A DNA stretch of 62,000 nucleotides from Cristatella mucedo (taxonomy: Eukaryota; Bryozoa; Phylactolaemata; Cristatellidae): the NCBI GenBank assembly GCA_009760855.2, contig WPIO01000021.1, forward strand, positions 2,640,001-2,702,000, written 5' to 3'. Shown in pieces: positions 57,170-62,000 of the stretch. The notes beneath the pieces are model-generated. The model did no database searches. It saw only the letters and a program-made list of their open reading frames with translations, and was not told where the DNA came from. Each line of letters starts with the position of its first letter. Within the stretch, counting starts at the first letter, position 1. The position numbers and the translations under genes are program-made.

Positions 57170-58368
57170 TTACATGTGAAAATTATTAAGCTACCCTTCC
57201 TTTATGACACGACACTCATCATTTCTGTACCGTCGTAGTTATATTGGAGTGCAAGAGAGGCAAATCTCTGTGTCTAGGTGCATTACAAGACGCTTATGCT
57301 AGAGCAGCAACGGCCATGAGTTGATGACATCGAGGTATCTTGCTTATCCGAGCATACACAAAGATCTTCACAGCTGCTGAATAGTATAACTCCTGGTTAG
57401 TAACGTGCACGGAACTTCACACAAGTGAGCACACAGCGAACAATACAATAAAAAGACGCGTTCATTGAGCTGCAGGAAAAGCTAAGCCGGACAGATAACG
57501 TATGTAGCTGAGACTTGAGCATGTACGTTCGTCCATATATATGGAGGCATTCATTCAAAATTACATCGGTTGATAGTTTACCTGTATGTAGGTACCTTGT
57601 TGACGTGTGGCACTTATCCAGATGGATACTTACAAGAATGCCATCAAATGGAATACTTTTAGACAGCGAAGTAAAAGTGATCAAGCAGAGTATAATACAC
57701 GAAATTAAGTATAACCTCGGTCAAAATCTTATCATGACCGTCATCTCATGCAGGGACTATTAAATAGGCGAGAGCATACACTCAGGAGCTTCACTACTGC
57801 ATCCGAGGGTCGTTTTGGAATCTTATATGCAGGTATCTATGTAGTTCATTCACAACTGGATATGTAAGTTTTGCACACTTGGACATTGGTTCACGGATGA
57901 ATAATCCCATATCAAGCACAGATTAATAGCCAATTCCATTATCTTCCCGAGTCTCGTCGTTGAGATTTCGTTCCGACAGGCATGGAGTCTTGTCCATTGC
58001 CAGCCATTAGCTTGACCATAAATGAAATTCCCTTTCAAAATCACGCGGACTAGTTCTCTCGAGAAAGCGACCGATGGTTGATGTTAAGCCATAGAGTCCA
58101 ATGCTAACAATGTGGCATGCTTATTCTATGGGAACATATTAATAGCTGCATATAAATGACGGGTAGTTGTTTTTACTGAAAAGCAATTGTACAGCGACAA
58201 AAATCAGTCAGTAAGCCTTGTTTCTGCTTTTGCAGAGTTACACTATCGGCCGCTTAGGCGAGATCCATCTCAAGTGGGACCATGTCTGTGGCGAGCTGTG
58301 GTTGCTCAAGAATGTGGACAGGGGGTCTTTTCCGGCCGAGCTGAACCTGCGCCCGGTATCGCATCCAG
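39537..58368 (+). CDS. Secreted cysteine-rich multidomain protein resembling the DUF7042/7043/7044/7045 group, 13 exons, 3' end not found
   Basis: Function of the family is unknown to me; members are predicted secreted or surface-anchored proteins, best known from arthropods. Exons: 39537-39630, 42092-42260, 45904-45980, 48361-48489, 48861-49037, 51538-51620, 53382-53493, 53679-53964, 54752-54816, 55070-55153, 55544-55714, 55814-55911 and 58236-58368. All have GT-AG borders and join in phase, giving 1678 nt or 559 codons. The N-terminus has a hydrophobic signal-like stretch. Two modules follow, each with a CxFP start, a C-x-C or QC motif, an isolated Cys exon, a CPF...C...C exon, a C-L-x-S-W exon, and a last exon. 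In both modules the incoming and outgoing phases are 1-2, 2-1, 1-1, 1-1, 1-0, 0-1. The protein still lacks a stop in this window's recognised exons. Family assignment is from remembered motif layout and should be tested; the gene model itself is strongly self-consistent. Confidence 0.82.
39631..42091 (+). other. Intron 1, GC-rich
   Basis: CpG-rich throughout. An open frame at 41599-42318 runs in frame into exon 2 and contains a hydrophobic stretch (ACGLPLATSAILSLAAAAG) after ATG 41668. It is a possible alternative first exon but has no independent support. Confidence 0.5.
42092..42260 (+). CDS. Secreted-protein exon 2: first CxFP domain (module A)
   Basis: Acceptor TCGATTTGCAG, donor GTGTGC; phase 1 to 2. 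Encodes GASGCSFPPGLRGAWVQHG, then VLVTATEVHGKGRC and KGQYLMYKHH. The C-x-FP...G-x-W-x-Q-x-G and KGRC features match the N-terminal domain of the family as I remember it. Confidence 0.88.
42893..42953. repeat. (GA)n microsatellite
   Basis: About 58 bp of pure GA dinucleotide; further GA-rich imperfect sequence continues to 43.23 kb. Confidence 0.96.
43183..43231. repeat. (GA)n microsatellite
   Basis: About 46 bp of GA dinucleotide at the end of a purine-rich stretch. Confidence 0.95.
43840..43996 (+). mobile_element. tRNA-derived SINE, family I
   Basis: B-box-like AGATTCGAGCTCT, then GGGCAATAAAGTCTTTTATC, CACTGCAAGCGGCAG and AGGCTTTTCTGCTACTG, ending GGGCTATTAAATCGG. Diverged, with a poly-G insertion. 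Confidence 0.7.
45904..45980 (+). CDS. Secreted-protein exon 3 (module A)
   Basis: Acceptor TGCTTTATAG, donor GTAAGT; phase 2 to 1. It encodes SDDGNFICYTCVVITRRTDS then IVQYKE. The C-Y-x-C and QYKE motif is typical of the family as remembered. The phase completes the Ser codon left by exon 2. Confidence 0.88.
46039..46128. repeat. (CA)n microsatellite
   Basis: CACA tract with CGCA and CAAA interruptions. Confidence 0.95.
46190..46263. repeat. (CCCT)n and (CT)n microsatellite
   Basis: CCCTCCCT units leading into about 50 bp of CT dinucleotide. Confidence 0.95.
46705..46882 (+). mobile_element. LINE 3' UTR tail
   Basis: GTTTCCATGCTGACCCTGTG, CACCCCTAACCATTTTATTC, then AAAGCGCCTAGAAAGAGATT, GAGGGCGCTTTATCAAG and ATTATTATTA. 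High similarity to the other tails, so a relatively young insertion. Confidence 0.92.
46993..47092 (-). mobile_element. Solo LINE 3' tail
   Basis: AT-rich ATAATTATAA run, then TTGATAAAGCGCCCTCAGAG, CTCTTTCTAGACGCTTTACA and TTTGCTGCAAACG. Confidence 0.9.
47298..47408 (-). mobile_element. Solo LINE 3' tail
   Basis: TAATAATTATAATAATTATG, then TATAGCGCTCTCAGAGAACT, TCTTTCTATGCACTTTACAT and GCACGACCGAATGGTTAGTG. Third tail within 700 bp. Confidence 0.9.
48361..48489 (+). CDS. Secreted-protein exon 4 (module A)
   Basis: Acceptor CTGGTTGTAG, donor GTAAAG; phase 1 to 1. It encodes ENMRCDSTASHSLSKTP and MVESICSGLGPDDVLHTLVR. Two cysteines; it joins QYKE of exon 3 to the CPF exon. Confidence 0.8.
48861..49037 (+). 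CDS. Secreted-protein exon 5: first CPF domain (module A)
   Basis: Acceptor TTTTTGTTGCAG, donor GTGTGC; phase 1 to 1, 58 full codons. It encodes VACPFHGAFSVEH, GGRMCRSWPQSTIEQCASD and TWLLRRCHDVVDSEDL. The CPF.G.F...C.....S...C......L..C spacing matches the family pattern and recurs in exon 11. Confidence 0.9.
49468..49812 (-). mobile_element. LINE 3' end fragment
   Basis: AATAATAATAATAATGATAA tail, hairpin remnant (TAGTGCCCTCAGAGAATG...TCTAGGCACTTTACAG), then an internal deletion joining to the ORF2-equivalent AATCGATACGCTGCTTAATG and GCAACAGGCAAGCCTGGCTG blocks. Confidence 0.8.
49815..49910 (-). mobile_element. Solo LINE 3' tail
   Basis: AATAATAATGATTATGGC, GAATAGCACCCTAAGGGATC, TCTTATAGGCACTTTACATT and TGCTGCAAACAAGCATG. 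Confidence 0.85.
49935..50095 (-). mobile_element. tRNA-derived SINE with LINE-like tail, family II (best copy)
   Basis: On the + strand: tail (TTCATTTCTATATCGCCCTA, AGAGAACCTAATCTCTATTC, GGGTGCTTCAC), then reverse B box (GGGGCTCGAGCCC), then reverse A-box region (CACTTAGCTAAACCAGTGC). Read on its own strand it is tRNA-like head (TTAGCTAAGTGG...GGGCTCGAGCCCC) followed by the LINE-type hairpin. Confidence 0.85.
50100..50965 (-). mobile_element. LINE ORF2 fragment split by an insert
   Basis: 50100-50435 parallels the LINE at 59.66-59.94 kb (GGATGTCACGAATGCATG, AGTGTCATTTAGTTTGAG). It resumes at about 50849 with GTGCAAACGTCAGCAATACA, TGCTGCAAGGGATTTAAGCG and TGGAAGCAAAGCATGGGTAC, matching 59.95-60.05 kb. 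The two parts are collinear once the intervening insert is removed. Confidence 0.8.
50436..50848. mobile_element. Unclassified mobile insert, copy A
   Basis: About 410 bp inserted inside a LINE at a clean point. It matches 56597-57058 over its length: TGGGTATCGCGACCTAGCAA, ATGCCGGCCAAGCCCAG, GACAGCTGGCGGCAGTTTGT, GCATGGATTTGGGTAGGACT and CTTAGGCAGTCTGAGTCC. No terminal inverted repeats, pol III boxes or coding motif were recognised. Confidence 0.75.
51538..51620 (+). CDS. Secreted-protein exon 6: CLGSW segment (module A)
   Basis: It encodes DLQCLGSWHDGDSWLYVKSG and GDYRCI before a GTAAGT donor (phase 0). The acceptor is chosen at TCTTTGACACCAG (phase 1, completing an Asp codon) because it gives the spacing seen in exon 12; an alternative acceptor ends at 51507. 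The C-L-x-S-W and YRC motifs recur in exon 12. Confidence 0.85.
51862..51985 (-). mobile_element. tRNA-derived SINE, family I (degraded)
   Basis: Contains a perfect-length reverse B box (GGGTTCGAACCC) in GCAGGGTTCGAACCCACAGC, with a CCTTGCATTTGACGATCAAG stretch that parallels the family I body in reverse. Confidence 0.55.
52735..52885 (-). mobile_element. tRNA-derived SINE, family II (degraded)
   Basis: Tail remnant TGTAGTACCCTAAGACAGTT...CCAGACGCTTTAGCATGC, then GGGCTCGAGCTCACGACC and the head region AAGCCAAGCACCAAATCC. Confidence 0.7.
53195..53280 (+). mobile_element. tRNA-like SINE fragment
   Basis: B-box-like GCAGTTCGAACCCCAGCTGC in a context resembling family I. Too short and diverged for a firm family assignment. 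Confidence 0.4.
53382..53493 (+). CDS. Secreted-protein exon 7: end of module A
   Basis: Acceptor GGTTTTTTTGCCAG, donor GTAAGT; phase 0 to 1. Encodes RYRSLQGGQLELYVSDDSSC then SDRTSPWVLKLT. The aromatic/acidic LYVSDDSSC resembles the family's F.MA.S.DATC segment; the parallel in module B is exon 13. Confidence 0.82.
53679..53964 (+). CDS. Secreted-protein exon 8: second CxFP domain (module B)
   Basis: Acceptor TCTTCGTCTGCAG, donor GTAAGC; phase 1 to 2, 94 full codons. It encodes LQSCSFPGWFISTSWRDVTG, a middle region with VTVTRTTCV, and TEDYIVRVMEE. The C-x-FP-x-W start matches the family's second CxFP domain. Same phase pair as exon 2. Confidence 0.88.
53965..54751 (+). other. Intron 8, nothing recognised
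   Basis: The frame at 54357 onward is open through exon 9, but the upstream part shows no family motif and has no acceptor support. Confidence 0.5.
54752..54816 (+). CDS. Secreted-protein exon 9 (module B)
   Basis: Acceptor ACCGCCCACAG, donor GTAATC; phase 2 to 1. Encodes CTSRYQCLRFKRLADNAVLL then KK, the split Cys coming from exon 8. It is equivalent to exon 3 (C-x-C, positively charged, QYKE-like end). Confidence 0.85.
55070..55153 (+). CDS. Secreted-protein exon 10 (module B)
   Basis: Acceptor TTTTAATCTGTAG, donor GTAAGC; phase 1 to 1. Encodes GVPVSHPEGACRVSAMQSEE and WTRDQLLV, with one Cys. The PEGAC motif fits the family's P.(D/E).AC segment. Same phase pair as exon 4. A different frame of the same exon is also open, but only this one fits the phase. 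Confidence 0.8.
55154..55543 (+). other. Intron 10, nothing recognised
   Basis: Short intron with a poly-G run near 55480. No other feature. Confidence 0.6.
55544..55714 (+). CDS. Secreted-protein exon 11: second CPF domain (module B)
   Basis: Acceptor CTCTCTTTTCAG, donor GTGAGC; phase 1 to 1, 56 full codons. It encodes RSCPFVGQYRMLNGE, GAEGCTPAAATFRVGCSSP and VNVVAACQNIE. Same motif and phase pair as exon 5 (58 codons). Confidence 0.9.
55814..55911 (+). CDS. Secreted-protein exon 12: CLASW segment (module B)
   Basis: Acceptor CCTTTGGCAG, donor GTGAGT; phase 1 to 0. It encodes EQQYECLASWATPEAKYVII and GPLKRSTSIAACY. Counterpart of exon 6 with the same C-L-x-S-W motif and phase pair. Confidence 0.9.
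55978..56050 (+). mobile_element. tRNA-like sequence (SINE head or tRNA pseudogene)
   Basis: Near-perfect pol III A box in TAGCTCAATCGGTTAGAGCA, followed by GATTGCAGGTTGCCCTGCTC, where the B box (GGTTCGANTCC) has decayed. It cannot fold as a complete tRNA by eye, so it is not called a functional tRNA gene. Confidence 0.55.
56276..56313. repeat. Palindrome, 16-bp arms
   Basis: Arms at 56276-56291 (AGCCCAGTCTAGCTGG) and 56298-56313 (CCAGCTAGGCTGGGCT) pair with one G-T mismatch around a 6-base loop. Confidence 0.9.
56597..57058. mobile_element. Unclassified mobile insert, copy B
   Basis: Direct-orientation copy of the insert at 50436-50848: TGGGTAGCGAGACCGAGCAA, CATGCCGGCCAAGCCCAG, GACAGCTGGCGGCTGTTTGT, GCATGGATTTGGGCCGGACT and CTTAGGCAGTGTGATCCC. 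It contains extra sequence relative to copy A near 56940-56990. Confidence 0.75.
57108..57168. repeat. (GA)n microsatellite
   Basis: About 60 bp of pure GA dinucleotide. Confidence 0.96.
58236..58368 (+). CDS. Secreted-protein exon 13: end of module B
   Basis: Acceptor TTCTGCTTTTGCAG, donor GTAAGT; phase 0 to 1, 44 full codons. It encodes SYTIGRLGEIHLKWDHVCGE, WLLKNVDRGSF and ELNLRPVSHP. Counterpart of exon 7 with the same phase pair. The next exon should enter in phase 1 and was not found. Confidence 0.82.
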
Positions 58369-58870
58369 GTAAGTCGTTGTTGCTGCATCTGAGAACATTT
58401 GCAGTAGCACACACACGCGGAGACCATACAGACAACACGGCTGTTTACTGCGAATATCTGAAAGCTCACCGCGAGCGAGCTAGTGGTCAGGCTGGCCTCC
58501 CTAGTCTTGGTGAGCACGGAAGCCCGTGGATGAGCCCTGTTGTGCTCTCGTGGAAATCTGCCGAAAGAGGCTGGTGCCTTGGCGTGCTCAGCAGATCCAA
58601 CACCCTCTACTCCAGTTAGAAGCTGACTGAGCACCTGTCTCATTTCGCATAGTCTCAGGGGTAACCTGTTGGTCGGCCTGCCATTGCCTTTCACAAATGG
58701 GCTGCTCCTCGGAAGCATCATGAGCTGGCTAGGTCGTGCCAGCGTATTGAAAAAAATATTGCAGCCAAGATGGATGAGCCCACTGCTTGAAGGAGTGGAT
58801 GTGCATCAGAGCATTCCCCTCGGAAAAAACTTGGGTAGTTTGTGTCACCAGGTCTCTCTTTCGTGGGCAC
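58369..58870 (+). other. Downstream of exon 13, no exon recognised
   Basis: Frames here have no motif that continues the secreted protein. An acceptor after TAGTGGTCAG would give only GWPP before a stop and was not accepted. Confidence 0.4.
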
Positions 58871-58928
58871 GTACACTATTAATAATGATAATAATACACT
58901 TGATTAAGTGCCCTCGGAGAACTCAATA
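58871..58928 (-). mobile_element. Truncated LINE tail
   Basis: TATTAATAATGATAATAATA, then CTTGATTAAGTGCCCTCGGA and GAACTCAATAATAATAAT. This tail is cut off in its hairpin by the tail of the next LINE. Confidence 0.85.
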
Positions 58929-60645
58929 ATAATAATAATAATAATAATGCACTTGATAAAGCGCCCTCAGAGAACTCAATCTCTTTCTAGGCGCTTTACA
59001 TTTGCTGCAAAGGGAAATGCAATTGAATGGTAAGTAAAATCATGCTTGAAAAACAAACAAAATGAATAACATGGTTAGGGGTGACATGCACAGTGTCAGC
59101 ATGCAAATGTGGTTAGTGGCAGCATGCATAGTGTCAGAACGCATAAGCGCGTGAAGGACGAATCACAGGGACCCACTAAATGCTGTCCTAAATAAGTGTG
59201 TTTTTAAGTTCCTTTTAAATGTGGTCAGGTCAGGGGATGTTCTGACGAAGGTCGGGAGGGAGTTCCAGGCTTTGGGAGCATACGAACTCAATGCACGTTC
59301 TCCAAAGGATTTAAGGTATGTACGAGGTATTTCTAGACTGTTGGATTCAGAAAAGCGGGTGGTACGATGCTTGGCCTGATGGGGAGTATGTCGGAGAGAT
59401 AGGCTGGAGCCATAGAATGAAGGGACCTAAAAGTGAGCGACAAGACCTTGAAGTCAATCCGTTGCTTGACTGGTAGGCAGTGCAGGTCGGCGAGAGGTGG
59501 AGTAATGTGGCAACTGCGATGCTCACGACAGACAAGCCTAGCTGCCGAGTTTTGCACCAGCTGCAATCGCCTGATCGCACATGCTGGTAGTTTTGCACCA
59601 GCTGCAATCGCCTGATCGCACATGCTGGTAGGCCAGTAAGCAGTGAGTTGCAGAAGTCGAGACGGGATGTCACGAATGCATGGACCAACTTGGACGTGGT
59701 ATCCTTATCTAAACAAGCCCGAATTTTAGCAATGTTATGAAGCTGAAAATAGGCAGATTTGACTGTGGAGCTGATATAGTCGTCTAACGAGAGGTCGCTT
59801 TGGAATATGACACCTAGATTTCGAGCTGATATAACTGGAGATATGCTGGCAGAGCCAATTTTGAGTCACCCTTTCCAATCTCTGAATCACACTGGGTTTG
59901 CCCATATTTAGTAAGTTAGTTTTATCATCGTTTAGTTTTAGAAAATTTGCTTCCATCCATGTGCGGATGTCATCAATGCCTGCAGCAAGTGAGTTGAGAG
60001 AATTTGAGGTGCTCGAAGGCTGGGAGGGATCAAAGCAAAGGTACAACTGAGTGTCATCCGCATAGAAGTGAAAGCCTAGATTGTGCTTGGCAATCACATC
60101 AGCAAGAGGCAGAGTATAAACCGTGAAAAGAACGGGACCTAGCACGGAGCCCTGAGGTACCCCATATTTCAGAGGTACCTCAGATGATCTTTGTCCATTC
60201 AGGTCAATGCTCTGGAGTCTCCCACTGAGATACGACCTGAACCACTGCAGAGCAGTGCCAGTGATGCCCAGGCGAGATGAGCGGCGCTCTAGAAGAACTT
60301 TGTGATCGATGGTATCAAATGCTGCCGAAAGATCGAGCAAAACAAACAGAGACACTCTACCCATGTCTGCATTCCTAAGTAGGTCGTTGTATACCCTAAA
60401 CAATGCTGATTATGTGGAGTGATTAGCTCTAAAGCCAGACTGGAACTTACTAGCAAGGTGTGAGGTTTCGATATATGAGTTTAGCTGGTACGCCACGACC
60501 AGCTCCAGTGTCTATGATAGGAATGGTAGAAGGGAGACTGGGCGGTAGTTGCTCAAGTTCTCTTGGTCTAGTGTAGCTTTCTTGAGAAGTGGCCTGACTA
60601 CAGCTTTTTTGAAAGGTGCTGGGGCATGATCTGAGGCAAATGACA
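58922..60645 (-). mobile_element. CR1/L2-like LINE, largest copy (reverse transcriptase domain)
   Basis: Non-LTR retrotransposon; its ORF2 reverse-transcribes the element at the target site. Reading the - strand from 60.64 kb downward: [62 protein letters not shown] and FHFYADDTQLYL (catalytic YADD), then WMEANFLKLNDDKTNLL. The YADD-bearing frame is 60403-59735, and the C-terminal part reads RLDFCNSLLTGLPACAIRR near 59.6 kb. The 3' UTR, the AAAGCGCCCTC/AGGCGCTTT hairpin and an AAT microsatellite close the element at 58922. It is broken by an in-frame stop near 60.41 kb, frameshifts and a 41-bp tandem duplication (59548-59629), and lacks the endonuclease part, so it is dead. The sequence is much better preserved than the other copies. 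Confidence 0.95.
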
Positions 60646-60649
60646 TATT

Positions 60650-60715
60650 AATGATCAATCAATCTCTCTCTAGGCGCTTTACATTTGCTGCAAAGGAAAT
60701 GCTATCAAATATTCA
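60650..60715 (-). mobile_element. LINE tail fragment
   Basis: GATCAATCAATCTCTCTCTA, GGCGCTTTACATTTGCTGCA and AAGGAAATGCTATC: part of a 3' terminus abutting the 5' truncation point of the larger LINE. Confidence 0.8.
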
Positions 60716-62000
60716 GTGGTATTACCTCTGGTTTTCGCTGTGGGATGCCTAAGCAGTCGCACGGATTAACCGAATGGTCACGCGTTGGCATAACATTAGC
60801 AAAAACGCACTCGACTCTTTGGCACATGCGATTGAGATGATCGCTGCTCGACACACTTCACCCAACCTTATTCACTCGATTTGAGATCTGAGTCTCAGCT
60901 CTTCCTCTGTTGGCAAAATTGTAGAGTGTGATTGATGGTCCCAGCACTCCCCTAACAAGCCGTAAGACTACCTGTAGTCACTCGCAACAAAACTGCCCAG
61001 CTGCTAGTCACCAAAGAGTAAGACCATTCATTGCAACTGCATAGGATGCTGGGGGCCTGGATTAGTCTGTCGCTGAGGCAGTGGGAGACAATAATCTTAG
61101 TGGTTGTCCCAACGTGAAGGCTTGTAAATCAAGACGCACAGCAACGATCGGTGCTGTCTCTAGCTCCACGACTGAAGTCACTTGATCTATGAGTTTCTTA
61201 TTCCGGAAGCTTGCATCCCTTAGAAAACTCTACAGCCTATTCAGGAAACGTCCTCTTGCTTCTGAGGCAAGCGGTGCCGACGGTGCATATTCTTCGGCCT
61301 CGGACGTATGTATACAAGCCATGAGTACTTCCGTCATCGGAGGCTTTGCCGACTTGGCATTTGTGCAAGTCACACCAGCATTCATAGCATCACTCGGGCA
61401 CTGCTGACGAAACTGGCAGTACCGCGGGTACCTACAATGCAGATACAGTAGCTAACGAAGAAGGCATGCCGTTAACAGAACTATTCTCAAAGTCTCTACT
61501 TGCATGGCCTGTTCAGGAGTCGCCATTGCATATGCAGCATGATTCAGGTACATAGGACACAGCATCCACTACTGATGGCACTCTAGTGTCTGAAATCCCA
61601 ATGCTTCAGACGATGCAATGTTTTAACCAAGCATCAACTCGTCATTGCAAGAGTCACCGCCACATAGTGTATATAACAGCTATTGGAGGGATAGCTGTAA
61701 CAGCAACTGCTGAGAGAATTACCTGCACGTGTGGGAGGATACGTCAGATGACAACGACTTTGTGCTAGACCAAACCCAGCGCCCTATTGACGTGTCGCTT
61801 GCAGGAATCTTTATCGCATATGTCAAGCCACAGCAGCTATTAAAAGCTTTACCATGGAAGCTATGCTCTGTAGAGGGACGTCCGCCGATCTGTGCAGCAC
61901 TTCCGACACGACCGTCTAAAAAGTTAATTAGTGCTTACCCTTGAAGATGCATAGGAACATGGCCTTACATCTGCATTCATGCAGTAGTATTATTTTTACT
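60716..62000. other. No feature recognised
   Basis: No LINE or SINE similarity. Short frames at 61189-61407 and 61729-61944 have no recognisable motif; the latter could in principle supply a phase-1 last exon after the acceptor at 61806, but this is speculative. Confidence 0.4.

Larger units (their letters stand above)
55912..58235 (+). other. Intron 12
   Basis: Contains a tRNA-like sequence, a short palindrome, the second copy of the unclassified insert and a (GA)n tract, listed separately. 57.2-58.2 kb holds nothing recognised. Confidence 0.55.

Noticed and set aside
61729-61944. Last exon of the secreted-protein gene
   Set aside because: An acceptor and phase-1 frame exist at 61806, but the peptide shows no hydrophobic anchor or family motif, and a LINE-filled 3.4-kb gap precedes it.

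Overview
The window is nuclear DNA from an animal. It has split genes with GT-AG introns, long simple-sequence tracts, many CR1/L2-type LINE fragments, tRNA-derived SINEs and CpG-rich islands. The gene families present (a receptor guanylyl cyclase, a kinesin-5 motor exon, and a secreted cysteine-rich protein resembling the DUF7042/7043/7044/7045 group known to me mainly from arthropods and other protostomes) point to an invertebrate, probably a protostome. The species cannot be resolved. No gene is a single long open frame; genes were reconstructed exon by exon from splice sites, reading-frame phase and family motifs.

Region 1 (about 2.0-23.2 kb, + strand) is the 3' two thirds of a membrane guanylyl cyclase: juxtamembrane ectodomain, transmembrane segment, kinase-homology domain, dimerisation coiled coil and catalytic cyclase domain. 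All thirteen recognised exons join in phase. The 5' ectodomain exons lie before the window, and the N-lobe part of the kinase-homology domain was not found in the 5.4-kb intron at 4.5-9.9 kb. Introns hold LINE and SINE copies, a CpG-rich patch and a degenerate CCCTAAA (plant-type telomere-like) tract between C-rich and G-rich blocks.

Region 2 (23.2-36.2 kb) is repeat-dominated: nested LINE/SINE insertions, a (CT)n tract of about 1 kb, old LINE remnants and a CpG-rich stretch at 32.7-34.8 kb. A single well-preserved kinesin-5 motor-domain exon at 36.3 kb stands alone, with no neighbouring kinesin exon recognised.

Region 3 (38-58.4 kb, + strand) begins with a 13-bp GC-rich minisatellite and a large CpG island. 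It contains a 13-exon gene for a secreted cysteine-rich protein of at least 559 codons. Exons 2-7 and 8-13 have exactly the same series of intron phases and parallel cysteine motifs, so the gene looks like an ancient tandem duplication of a six-exon module. The last exon was not found.

Region 4 (58.4-62 kb) holds the best-preserved LINE (RT domain on the - strand) and about 1.2 kb with nothing recognisable.

The mobile elements form a linked set. The LINE 3' end carries a conserved hairpin followed by an ATT microsatellite, and one of the two SINE families ends in the same hairpin, as expected if it borrows the LINE machinery. An unclassified insert of about 410 bp occurs twice, once cleanly inside a LINE.
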